64,000 nucleotides of DNA, taken from Sordaria brevicollis. Its lineage: Eukaryota; Ascomycota; Sordariomycetes; Sordariales; Sordariaceae. The stretch spans positions 1,550,001-1,614,000 of the forward strand of contig JAUTDP010000001.1 of the NCBI GenBank assembly GCA_033439795.1. The letters run 5' to 3'. A program made the translations under genes and the position numbers. Below the pieces are notes generated by a model. The model searched no databases. It saw nothing but the letters and a program-made list of their open reading frames with translations, and had not been told where the DNA came from. Within the stretch, counting starts at the first letter, position 1. Every line of letters starts with the position of its first letter. Shown here piece by piece: positions 49,486 to 62,009 of this stretch.

Positions 49486-51445
49486 AATTTGGGTATTCGG
49501 AACGGCGCCAATTTAATCGCCGCCGCTAAATTAATTACCTAAAAAGAAAAAACTTCCATTCCTACTCCGCCCGCGGGGTTAAAAAATATTCCTTTATAAA
49601 ATAATTAATAATCCGATTGAAAATATTCTATTAAAATATAAGGAAATCGTACGAAAAAGGGAAATTATTATTCGAATAGGAGGAAATTTATAATATCGTA
49701 GCGATCCAAAAATTAAATAAGAATTTAAACGAAAATATTTATTATGTATAGGGCAATAAATATATCGGAGTAAATTATTTAAAAAAAAAGAGGGTAGTTA
49801 TTTATATAAATAAAAGATAGAACTTTAAGGATTTAAATTTCTATATTAAAAAAAATTAAACTTTTGTAACGTTTAAAAATTTAAAAGAATTATTAACCGT
49901 TTATTCGATTTATTCCTTCATTAAAATATATAAAATACCGGAATACGAATAAAAGTCTCCCCTCCTCGAACTCTTCGAAGAGAAACCTCCGGTAAAATAT
50001 TAAATCGCAACCGTCGGAAATTTCAATTTCTATTATCCCAATTAAAATTTAAAAAATAAGATTAATTTAAGAGCCGAAAAATTCCTTATATAAATATAAC
50101 GGTAACGTATATAGTTTATTACCTTTAAAAGGGAGCCGACCCGTATAAATAATATAATATAAAAACAGAAAAATAAAATAATTAATTATATATAAATAAT
50201 ATTAAAAATCGAAACCGAATATTAAAGGATATAACGGTACGAATAAATTAATTCGGATTATTATCCTTAAAAAGTCTAAATCTATACCGGAAAAAAGGTT
50301 AGGAAAATAAAAATAGAAGAAGGTTATAATTAAAATTTAATAAATATAAAAAAAGTATAAAAGGCGGCGTTATAACGGATTTTAATCCCGGCGAAAATCG
50401 ATACGAAGGAGGAATTAAAATTTATATTTAATAAATTTAATGAAAAATTTATAAATATAGCGGAAAAATTCATCATATATTAGAAAAAAAATCGAAGGAG
50501 AAGAATAAAATAATAGACATTAAAATATAAAATAGTAATAAAAAATATAAAATGGAAATAATAAAAGTAATATAGGGAAAGGATATTTTCGAATTAAATA
50601 AAATTCGTAGAAATATCGATAAAAAAAAGAAGGATTAACGCGAAAGTTTAATAAGTAATATAGCGAAAAGGTATCGAAAAAGCGTTGAAAAATTCAAATA
50701 AATTTTAAACCCTCGAAAAATAGGCCTATACTGAAAACTATTTACTAATAAACCCGCCCAAATTCCTAATTCTTAAATAATATAAGGGAATAAAAGAAAT
50801 TAAAGACTATAATAATAAAGCGAATATTCTTACTAAACGTTTCTTCCCGAAAATAAACGTCCCTATAAATTATTTACCCAATTAAACCTTTCCCTTAAAT
50901 ACCGGCGATTTATTATTTATTAATAAATTAATTACCGAGGAGGATATTTAAAATATTTTATTTCGGATAATTCCGAATAAAGTACCGGGTATCGATTAAT
51001 ATTCGAATAGATTTTTAAAAATTTATAAAGAATTATTCCAAAAAGTTATAACCGTTTTCGTAATTACGAATTTTCGTTTTAAATATTTTCTATAATAATT
51101 TAAGAATACGAAAGTAATTATTTTCAAAAAATTAAGAAAAACCGCCGTTTAATAAAAGTTAATTAGCGTATAGAGGTTAATCTTACTATTAAATAATCTT
51201 AGGAAAGTCTTTAAAATATTCGTCGTTAAAAAATTTATTTAAATTGCGGAAGAATTTAACCTCTTATTAAAAGGTTAAATAAATAATTAGGTAAACCGTT
51301 CGATTAAATTTATTATTTATATCGTTATAAATATTATATATACGGTTTAAAAATTCGGAACCGTTACGTTATTAATACTCATTAATTTTAAAAGTATATT
51401 CAATAAAATTAATTATAGGTAATTATTATATACCCTATAGGAAAT

Positions 51446-52456
51446 GACTATATAACGCGAGACCGCCAAGGTGCACTGGGTAGCCTAATTGAGTTTGTTT
51501 GAGAACGAGTTAGAGTAGGAGACGTTAACGATATAAAGGATAGTAATTTACTCGGGTAATTAGGAATATAGTAGGTCGACTCAACGACGGCCTTTATATA
51601 AGCATTGTAACCCGGGACGGCCGGGAAGGCGAGAAAGGCCTCAACCAATTAGAGGGTATAAGCGAAATACGGGGGAATGCGGATACGGCTTCGGAGAAGT
51701 TAATATAAGGATAAAATGTAACGGAAGGAAGACTCACCCTTTCTCTAATATATAGAAGAATTTATTATTAATAAAGAATTTAATAATATATTCGAAATTA
51801 ATTTTAATATCGGCATTAATTATATTAAATATAAAGGTCGGCGAAGGAAAGGGAAGGGGAGACGAATTTTCGCCCTTATCTTCGTCGGAAGTTTTTATTA
51901 TTTTATAGAGCGTTTTAACGCGTTTTTAACGGAAAATAATTATTTTAAATCGATTATTATTATTAATAAAGGAAAAAAAAGCCTAAAAAAACCTAAAGGA
52001 TAAAGGGTTTTTATATTTAAAGGAAGGAAATCTTTACGTTAATATAAATTATAATAAAAACGTAATTACTATAGGGGGGGTAAAAAAGGATAGAAAGAAT
52101 AAAAGAAAATTTAATAATTAGGAAATTTAAAGGATAAATAAACGGGAAAATAAAAGGCGGAAAGCGGTAATAAATAAAGGGATAAGATAATAAATTAAAA
52201 AGGCGGAACGGTTTAATATTTTAGTATAATAATAAATGGAAGGGATAAGACGGATATTAATCGCGTTGGCGGTGGGTATATATTACGATTATAAAACGCT
52301 GAAGAAGCGGCGCAAATAAGTTCGCGCTAAGAAATATAGCCGGGGTTTTTATCCGGGGCGTTTAACGCCTACGGTTTTATCCTACGGGGAATCGGAAATA
52401 GACCCCATACTATATTAGCGCTATAAATTTAACTAGGGAATAAGAATCTTACTTTA
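51446..52456 (+). mobile_element. LINE copy J, 5'-truncated, nested in I
   Basis: About 1.0 kb 3' fragment in the plus orientation, starting GACTATATAACGCGAGACC and ending with the family 3' block and CTTACTTTA. It is flanked by a 12-bp duplication CCTATAGGAAAT (51434-51445 and 52457-52468). The first about 300 bp keep CA/TG and show the near-ancestral sequence (for example AAGGTGCACTGGG); the remainder is RIP-mutated. The site is the same RT-encoding sequence hit by LINE E in copy D, in the opposite orientation. Confidence 0.9.
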
Positions 52457-52512
52457 CCTATAGGAAATATAATTCTTATAATAAATTTTCGAATAGGTAG
52501 CGAATTTCGTTA

Positions 52513-52626
52513 GGGACGGACTCGGCGGGCAGTGTCGTTTTTCTCCGCGGGCAGTGTCACTGCCCGTATAGTCGACCAGAGAGGGCTTTACTCTACGGGC
52601 AGTGCTATACAAATCCCTAACCCTTA
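52513..52626 (+). repeat. Left TIR of element 3
   Basis: Inverted match to 52891-53007 except for the block 52559-52604, which is bounded by CACTGCCCGT and ACGGGCAGTG and is in direct orientation relative to the other end. Confidence 0.9.
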
Positions 52627-52890
52627 ATATCCATAGTCTAAATAAGGGATCCCCCAAATAAGTGGTGATAATTTCTTGGTGTTGAGCAAACCGAACGTAT
52701 CGCAACTACATTACTTTATTATTTTCGAAAACAATATAAGACGGAACGCATTAAATAAAATACGTTGCAAAAATTGCGCACTACATTAGGCGATACCTTC
52801 AAAGTAGCGTAGCGTGGCGGGCGCTAACTACAAACTCAAAATCCTTACGTTAGTTATATTAATAGTAATTAACTATATTGGGCAGGCATT

Positions 52891-53007
52891 TTTAAGGGTT
52901 AGGGATTTGTATGGCACTGCCCGTGTAGTCGACCAGAGAGGGCATGGCTATACGGGCAGTGTACACTGCCCGTGGAGATAAGTGACACTGCCCGCCGAGT
53001 CCGTCCC
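52891..53007 (-). repeat. Right TIR of element 3
   Basis: Inverted partner of 52513-52626; its block 52915-52961 reads in the same direction as 52559-52604 (both contain GTCGACCAGAGAGGGC on the plus strand). Confidence 0.9.
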
Positions 53008-56000
53008 TTTCGTTAATAGACGAAAAGGTTCCTTCTTTTTTAACGACGAAATATCCGCTCCCTACGCTATAAAAGCCAGAATACCCTAAAATTCCCCCCT
53101 TTCCCTAATTTTTTTTATCCTCTTTATTACTTTATTATACTATAAATTAATTATAATTAAAAATATAATTATAATCGGTTTCGCTAATAATATTAATATT
53201 ATCGCTATAACGAGGATTACTAAAGAGAATTATAAAATATTTTAAACGGTATAAGAAATTTACTCTAAATAAATAAGGGAGAGAAATATAGAATTCAAAA
53301 CGAATAAAACAGAATTAATATATTTTACGCAGACGAAGGTATTAAGAACGGAGACTCTTTAATTCGGGGATATTATATTTCGATTAATAAAGTTAATAAA
53401 ATTCCTAAGTATTTAATTAAATTATAAATTTAATTATCGAACCTACGTAAAAATTATTAAAAAGAAAATAAAAATTTAAATAAATATATTAACCCGATTA
53501 ATTATAAAAATTTAGGGTTATTCCTTTATTTATACAAAGGAAATTTATATTAAATATATTCGAAATATAAGTATATATAAAACTTTAGCCTTCTACTAAT
53601 TAATAAAAATATATAATAAACCCCGAAGGATAATAATCGGATTAATTAAATATTAAATTAAATATTTAAAAATCGTCGCCGGGGCGTATAAAATTACGCC
53701 GGTATAGAATTTTAAAACGGAAACTTTTTATTTATAATTCAATTTCTATTTTAATAAATAGGTAAGGGTTTTTAAAAAGAAATTCGCCCGTACGGACTAA
53801 CTTAAATTCGTCGGAAGAATAATAATTTAGGTAATTAATTATATTTAAATGAAACGAATAAAAAGTCGACTATTTATTAATAGACCGGAAAACGATATTA
53901 TTAAAATTAAATAAACGGAAGAATAAATACCGATAGAAAGTTTTATAACGATTATAACGGAATTACCCCCGGTAATGGGCGTACCCGTTTAATTATTATA
54001 ACCGCCGGAACTTTTAACCTTCGATCGAAAAATATAATTAAAAGATATTACGATAAGAAAGTAAATATTATACTATAATTATTAATTAATAATAATAGCA
54101 ATTAAATTAAATCGGCAATATAAATTTATAATTATTAATTTCGACCCGAAATTTAATAATATTATAATAAAACGGTATATAATCGGTTAAAAAAAGAAGA
54201 AGCGGAAGAAAACCTAATTTTTAAAAGATAATAAGGATTATTATTTATTAACGAAAACGAAGAATTCCTTCTTCGTCTAAACGAGAATAAAAGTAATCGG
54301 CTTTAAAGTTTTCCTTTTTTAAAAGAGAATCCCCGATATTAATACCCCTATTTACTCGTACGGATTAGGACGAAAAACGTTCTATTATATTATATTCGAA
54401 TATTTCCGAATAGTAAATACGTAATTCGTAATAATTAATTAGCCGCAAATATAAGAATAATTTTAAATTTATTTAAATGATAAAATTAAAGCCGAAAGAA
54501 TCTCATTATAAATACTTCGATTAGGATAATTAAATAAATACCGCTTAATAATTAAATTAAAAAAGGAATAGCGAAACGAATTCGTTCGTTATTCCTAATT
54601 TTCTTTTTTTCCTTTTCTTTTACTTTTATTTACTAATACGCTAGAACGAGGACAAGGGGAGGATTTCCATTTAGTTAAAAATCTATTAAGCCGCGAAAGC
54701 GATAACCTATTTAATTATTATTTCTTCTTATAATTAACCAAAGCCTTTAATATCTTTTTATTATTAATAAATAAACGGTTCTACTCGTCGAATTAATAAA
54801 TATATTAACGTATAATATTAATTACGAATTAATATTAAGCGAACTAATTATTATTAATAGGAACGGGACTGGTAGGACGAATAACCGGCGAATTAATTTC
54901 TATTAAAGAATTATTATAGGAAGGTATACGAATATTATTACTATTTTAAGGAATTCTATTATTACTATTACGAAATAAATTACTACTACTATTATAAAGC
55001 AAATTATTATTATTATTATAAGGGATATTACTTAAAAAAATATAATTACCAATTAAATTATTTTTATTAAAAAAGAGGAATTTGTAATAACCTTTTTTAA
55101 AATAATTATTAACCGATTACTTTCTATAGCGAATAAACTATTTAAAAGTATTAATAAAACCGTCGTTAATAAAACGAAAGCGAATTATATTAATAAATTC
55201 CTTAATAATAATACGAAGGCGGATAAAATAATTATAAAATTCGCTATTAATTAAATTTCGGGCAATAACTTTCTTTTAAAAAATATTACGGAGATCATAG
55301 AAATCGCGAAACGTATTAATTATATAATATAAAGCCGCTAAAATATATTAAATAACCTAATTAAATTTATTTAAAAACGAATTAAAATAGGAAATATTAA
55401 TAATATAAAAAATAGTAATTTATTCGAATAATTAAAAATATAGTAAATTAATTTAATAATAACTTTTATATAAATATTATAACCCGGGACGGCCGGGAAG
55501 GCGAAAAGGGCCTTAACTAATTAAAAAATATAAGTAAAATATAAAGGAAGACGGATATAGCTTTAAGGAAATTAACGCAAGGATAGAACGTAATAGAAGG
55601 AAAATTTACCCTTTCTCCAATATATAAAGGAATTTATTATTAGCGAAGAATTTAATAATATATTCGAAATTAATTTTAATATCGGTATTAATTATATTAA
55701 ATATAGGGGTTAACGAAGGAAAGTAAAAGGGAAACGAATATTTACCCTTATCTTTATTAGAAATTTCTATTATTTTACGGAGCGCTTTAGCGCATTTTTA
55801 ACGGAGAATAACCATTTCGAATCGATTATTATTATTATTAAAGGAAAGAAAAATTTAAAAAAGCCCGGAAGATAGGGGGCTTTTATATTTAGGGGAAAAA
55901 AATCTTTACGCTAATATAAACTATAATAAAAATATAATTATTATAAAGGGAAGAAGAAAATAAAAGGAATAAAAGAAAATTTAATAATTAAGAGGTTTAA

Positions 56001-56338
56001 TAATAATTAAAAAAGTAAACGGATAAAGAGTAAAAAGCGGAAAGCGGTAGTAAATAGGGAATAGGACCGCGGATTAAAAAGGCGGAATAGTCTAATATTT
56101 TTACGTAACGTTAAATAAAAGAGATAAAACGGATATTAATCGTATTAGCGGTAAATATATATTATAATCGTAGAACGCCGAAGAAGTAGCGCGGATAAGT
56201 CTACGCCGGGAATTATAGCCAGGGTTTTTATCCGGGGCGCTTAACGCTTACGGTTTCATCCTACGGGGGATCGGAAATAGACCCTATACTATATTAGCGC
56301 TATAAATTTAGCTAGGGAATAAGAATCTTATTTACTTT

Positions 56339-56657
56339 TAACTTAGTAATATATATTTATTTTAGGGAAATATTATTCTATTTTATTAATATCGAAGTAT
56401 TTATTAATAATTAATATAATCTCTCTTTCGGATTCCTCGACCTTTAACGTATAATTTTTTTTAATAGCCTTAATACGGTTAATATATAGGCGTTAATTAG
56501 GGTCGTCCTCTAATAATCGATAATAATAATTCCTACCCTCTACGTAGTAATAATAATATATAAAATCCGATGGAAAAATTACTTTACCGTTATTTTTTCA
56601 ATTATTAACGAAATATATATATTCGCTAAATATTGGGAAGATTTTAATCCTTTACCG
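56339..56657 (-). pseudogene. Plavaka/CACTA-like transposase relic, upstream part
   Basis: The only non-LINE sequence between copies I and K. The minus-strand frame reads IKIFPIFSEYIYFVNN, then KVIFPSDFIYYYYYVEGRN, RIKAIKKNYTLKVEESEREI and continues in frame into 47830 once LINE I and one 14-bp duplication are removed. It is therefore the part of the transposase gene that precedes the catalytic region. LINE K cuts it at 56657; the gene start should lie beyond K, outside the window. Identification depends on the downstream part. Confidence 0.5.
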
Positions 56658-57247
56658 TTTTGGAACCGGAAACGCCGATTTCTAGTCGAGGAGCGCTCTA
56701 AAACGAAAACCGATAATAGGAATCGACTTAGGAGGGTCTTTTACGTCCTTTACGATATCCCGCGACAATTATAGCGACGATAATATATTATTACTATTAA
56801 TAGCGATTAATAACGGTAATTATAAATTCGAAAATAGCGTTTATAACCCGCTCGTAGGATTTTCAATTTATAACGACTTTAATACAACGTACGCCGCGAA
56901 GACTTTAGAAAAAACGTAAAAGAATAACGAAATTATAAAAAAATTTATCGCTAAAGTAAATAAATCTTCGGATTATAACGCCGTTTCGTTCGAGGATTAT
57001 AATTAAATTCCTAAATTATTTAATAAATATACGAAAATCCTCGTAAAGAAAAGTAGAATAATACGCCCCAAAATTAATAAGGTTAATAATAATTAAATTA
57101 TTATTAGGAAGGATTTCGACGATTTAAAGAAAACGATTTTATAAAAATTGTAAAAGAACGTTAAAGAGGCGTTAAAAATATAGGCTAGAATTATAAAGGA
57201 CGTTTTTCTTAAAATTAGGTCTATTTTTTAATATATTATAATTATTA

Positions 57248-57264
57248 CCCCCCCCCCCCCCCCC
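57248..57264 (+). repeat. C17 tract in LINE K ORF1
   Basis: Expanded version of the ORF1 poly-C tract (17 C), 40 bp from the LINE L insertion. Confidence 0.9.
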
Positions 57265-57303
57265 GAAAATACTCCTTATTAATTACGACTATACTTTCTT
57301 TAT

Positions 57304-60300
57304 ACGGCTCGTCACCCCTAGAGGGGAGCCGACCTATATAGGCAACGCGATACGGGAAGAAAGAGATAGGACAATCGATTACGTATAGGTAATACTAAGA
57401 GTCGAGACCGAATACTAGGGGGCGTAACGGTGCGAATAAACTAGCTCGGACTATTATCTTTAAGAAATTTAGGTTTATACTAGAAGAAAAGTTAGGAAAG
57501 CGGAAGTAGAGGAAGGTTATAGCTAGAATTTAATAAATGCGGAAAAGGTACGAGAAACGGCGTTATAACGGATTTCGGTTTCGGCGAGGATTAATACGAA
57601 GGAGGAATTGGAATTTATATTCAATAAATTCGATAGAGAATTTATAAATATAGTAGAAGAATTTGTCTTATATTAAAAGAAAGGTCGAAGGAAAAGAACG
57701 AAATAGTAGACGCTAAAATATAAAATAGCGATGAAAAATACGAAACGGAAGTAATAAAAGTAATATAAAGAAAAAATATCTTCGAATTGGGTAAAATTCG
57801 TAGAGGTATCGATAAAGAAAAAAAGGATTAATACGAAAATTTAATAAACGATATAGCGAAAAAGCGTTAAAAGGGCGTTAAAGAATTTAAATAAATTTTA
57901 AACCTTCGAAAGATAGGCCTATATTTAAAGCTATTTATTAATAGACCTATTTAAATTCCTAACTTTTAAATAATACGAAGGAGTAAAAGAAATTGAAGAT
58001 TATAATAATAAGGCGAATATTTTTACCGAACGTTTCTTCCCGAAAATAAACGTCCTTATAGATTATTTATTTAATTAGACCCTTCTTTTAAATATTAGCG
58101 ATTTATTATTTATTAATAAATTAATTATTAAAGAGGATATTTAAGAGGTTTTATTTCGGATAATTCCGAATAAAATATTGGGCGTTAATTAATATTCGAA
58201 TAAAGTTTTAAAAATTTGTAAGGAATTATTCCGAAAAGTTATAACCGCTTTCGTAATTACGAATTTTCGTTTTAAATATTTTTTATAACGGTTTAAAAAC
58301 GCGAAAGTAATTATTTTTAAAAAATTAAGAAAAACCGCTATATAATAAAAGTTAGCCGGCGTATAAAGGTTAATTTTATTATTAAATAACGTAAGGAAAA
58401 TCTTCGAAGCGTTTATTATTAAAAGGTTTATTTAAATTGTAGAAGAGTTTAACTTCTTATTAGAAGGTTAAATAAATAATCGGGTAAACCGTTCGACCGA
58501 ATTTATTATTTATATTATTACGGATATTATATATATAGTTTAGAAATTCGGAGCCGTTATATCGTTAATATTCTTTAATTTTAAAAACGTATTCGATAAA
58601 ATTAATTATAAATAGTTATTATATATTTTATAGGAAATATAATTCTTATAATGGATTTTCGAATAAATAATAAATTTTATTAACGGACGAAGAGGTTCCT
58701 TCTTTTTCGACGACGAAATATCCGCTCCCTATACTATAAAAATTAGAATACTTTAAAGCTCCCCCCTTTTCTTAATTCTTTTTATCCTTTTTATTACTTT
58801 ATTATATTATAAATTAATTATAATTAAAAATACGATTATAATTGGCTTCGTTAATAATATTAATATCGCCGCTGTAGTAAAGATTATTAAAGAGAATTAT
58901 AGAATATTTTAAACGGTATAAGAAATTTATTCCAAATAAGTAGGGGAAAGAAATATAAAATTCGAAGCGAATAAAACGGAATTAATATATTTTACGCGGA
59001 CGAGGGTATTAAGAACGGAAATTCTTTAATTCGGGGATATTATATTTCGATTAATAGAATTGATAAAATTCCTAAACGTTTAATTAAATTATAAATTTAA
59101 TTATCGAATTTACGTAGAAGTTATTAAGAAGAAAATAAAAATTTAAATAAATATATTAATCCGGTTAATTATAAAGATTTAGAATTATTCCTTCGTTTAT
59201 ATAAAGGAAATTTATATTAAATATATTCGAAGTACGATTATATATAGAGCTTTAATCTTCTATTAATTAATAAAAATATATAATAAACCCCGAAGGATAA
59301 TAATCGGATTAATTAAATATTAGATTAAATATTTAAAAATCGTTATTGGGGCGTATAAAATTATACTAGTACGGAACTTTAAAACGGAAATTTTTTACCC
59401 GCTATTCGACTTTTATTTTAATAAACGAGTAAAGGCTTTCGAAGAGAAATTCGCCCGTATAAATTAAATTAAATTCGTCCGAAAAATAGTAATTTAAATA
59501 ATTAATTATATTTAAATAAAATAAATAAAAAGTCGATTATTTATTAATAGACCGGAAAGCGGTACCGCTAAAGCGAAATAGGCGGAGGAATAAATACCGA
59601 CGGAGAATTTTATAGCGATTATAGTAGAACCGCCCCCGGTAATAAGTATACCCGTTTAACCGTTATAGCCGCTGGAATTTTTAACCTTTAATCGAGAAGT
59701 ATAATTAAAAAACATTATAAAAAGAAAATAAATATTACGTTATAATTATTAATTAATAATAGTAGTAATTAAATTAAATTGGCGGTATAAATTTATAATT
59801 ATTAATTTCGACCCGAAATTCAATAATATTGTAATAAAACGGTATATAGTCGATTAAAAAAAGAAGAAGTGGAAGAGAATTTAATCTTCGGAAGACGATA
59901 AAAATTATTATTTATTAACGAAAGCGAAGAATTCCCTCTTCGTCTAAACGAAAATAGAAGTAATCGGCCTTAAAATTTTCCTTTTTTAAAGGAGAATCCT
60001 TAATATTAATACTTTTATTTATTCGTACGGATTAAGATAGGAAACGTTTTATTATATTACGTTCGAATATTTTCGGATGGTAAATACGTAATTTATAATA
60101 ACCGATTAGCCGTAAACGTAGGAATAATTCTAAATTTATTTAAACGATAGAATTAAAGCCGAAAGAATTTTATTATAAATACTTCGGTTAGGACGATTAA
60201 ATAAATACCGTTTAGTAATTAAATTAGAAAAGGAGCGGCGAAATAAATTCGCTCGTTATTTTTAATTTTCTTTTCTTCCTTTTCTTTTACTTTTATTTAT

Positions 60301-62009
60301 TAATACGCTAGAACGAAAATGGAGGAGGATTTTTATTTAATTAAGAATTTATCGGGTTGCGAAAGCGATGATTTATTTAATTATTACTTCTTCTTATAAT
60401 TAATTAAAGTTTTTAGTATTTTATTATTATCGGCGAATAAATAATTTTATTTATTAAATTAACGAATATATTAACGTATAATATTAATTACGAATTAACG
60501 TTAAATAAATTAATTACTATTAATAAGAACGGGACCGGTAGGATAAATAACTAGCGAATTAATTTTTATTAGAGAATTACTATAAGAAAATATATAAATA
60601 CCGCTATTATTCGGGGGAATTCTATCGTTATTATTACGAAGTAAACTACCGCTACCGCTATAAAGTAAATTACTATTACTATTATAGGAAATACTATTTA
60701 AAGGAATATAACCGTCGATTAAATTATTTTTATTGGAAAAGAGGAATTTACGATAGCCTTTTTAAAAGTAATCGTTAACCGATTATTTTCTATAGCGAAT
60801 AAATTACTTTAGAGTATTAGTAAAATTGTCGTTAATAAAACGAAGGCGAATTACGCTAATAAATTCTTTAATAATAATATAGAGGCGGATAAAATAGTCG
60901 CGGAATTCGCTATTAATCGGGTCTTTATTAATGACCTTCTCTTAAAAAGTATTACGGAAATCGTAGAAGCCGCGAAATATATCGATTATATAATACGAAA
61001 TTATTAAAATATATTAAATAATTTAATTAAATTTATTTAAAGATAAATTAGAATAGGAGACGTTAACGATATAAAAAATAGTAATTTATTCGGGTAATTA
61101 AAGATATAATAAATCGATTTAATAACGGCCTCTATATAAATATCGTAATTAGGGACGGTTAGGAAGGAGAGAAGGGCTTTAATTAATTAGAAAATATAAA
61201 TAAAATATAAGGGAATATAAATACGGTTTCGGAAAGGTTAATATAAAAATAAAATATAACGGAGGGAAGATTTACCCTTTTTCCGATATATAGAAGAATT
61301 TATTATTAATAAAACGTTTAGTAATACGTTCGAAATTAATTTTAATATTAATATTAACCGTATTAAATATAAGGGTCGGCGAAAGAAGGCGAAAAGGAAA
61401 CGAATTTTCGCCTTTATTTTCGTTAAAAGTTTTTATTATTTTATAAAGCGCCTTAACGTATTTTTAACGGGGAATAGCTATTTCGAATCGATTACTATTA
61501 TTATTAAAAGAAGGAAAAGTTTAAAAAAGCCCGGGGGATAGGGGGTTTTTATATTTAAAGGAAGGAGGTCTTTATATTAATATAAACCGTAGTAGAAATA
61601 TAATTATTATAAGGGGAAGAAGAGGATAGAAGGAATAAAAAAAAATTTAATAATTAAAAAGTTTAATAGCGGTTAGAAAGGTAAATAGGCGGGGAAACGG
61701 AAGGCGGAAAGCGGTAGTAAATAAAAAAATAGGATGGCGGATTAAAAAGGCGGAGCGGTCTAATATTTTTATACAACGGTAAATAAAAGGGATAAAACGG
61801 ACGTTAATCGTATTAGCGGTAAATATATACCGCAATCGTAGAACGCCGAAAAAGCGGCGTAAATAGGTCCGCGCCGGGAATTATAGCCGGGGTTTTTATC
61901 CGGGGCGCTTAACGCTTACGGTTTTATCCTACGGAGAATCGGAGATAAACCCTATATTATATTGGCGTTATAAATTTAGCTAGGGAATAAGAATTTTACT
62001 TACTTACTT
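57304..62009 (+). mobile_element. LINE copy L, 5'-truncated, nested in K
   Basis: 4.7-kb LINE beginning in the late endonuclease region (CGTCACCCCTAGAGGGGAGC) and ending with the 3' block and TTACTTACTT at 62009. A perfect 14-bp duplication TATACTTTCTTTAT (57290-57303, 62010-62023) lies in K's ORF1. It contains the RT region (about 58550-58880) and the whole tail. The first about 180 bp are much less RIP-mutated (AGGCAACGCGATACGGG) than the rest. Confidence 0.9.

Larger units (their letters stand above)
52513..53007. mobile_element. Non-autonomous TIR element 3 (495 bp, 8-bp TSD)
   Basis: Ends GGGACGGACTCGGCGGGC and its inverse. A perfect 8-bp duplication TTTCGTTA (52505-52512, 53008-53015) splits LINE I sequence that is continuous in the other copies. 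An 8-bp TSD fits hAT (or P). The TIRs are about 115 bp (52513-52626, 52891-53007) with repeated CGGGCAGTGT motifs and CCCTAACCCTTAA at the inner edges, the same design as element 1. The interior (52627-52890) has no transposase. Largely free of RIP, so younger than LINE I's mutation. One 46-bp subterminal block has the same instead of inverted orientation in the two ends. Confidence 0.92.
47831..56338 (+). mobile_element. LINE copy I, full length, carrying two insertions
   Basis: Full-length LINE (about 6.98 kb without inserts), CTTTAGAACCGG start near 47847 and 3' end near 56338. A 14-bp duplication TAACTTAGTAATAT lies at 47817-47830 and 56339-56352; about 15 extra bases separate the left copy from the usual LINE start. 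It interrupts the Plavaka-like gene: removing the LINE and one duplication joins the two gene parts in frame. It has been hit by LINE J (51446-52456) in the RT region and, 57 bp of LINE sequence later, by TIR element 3 (52513-53007). ORF1 and ORF2 are degraded as in other copies. Confidence 0.9.

Noticed and set aside
51448..51648. 66-codon minus-strand open frame
   Set aside because: Antisense to the un-mutated 5' edge of LINE J. The frame is open only because that edge lacks RIP stops.
52454..52705. 83-codon minus-strand open frame
   Set aside because: It spans the LINE J/LINE I junction and the left TIR of element 3, so it is a chance frame.
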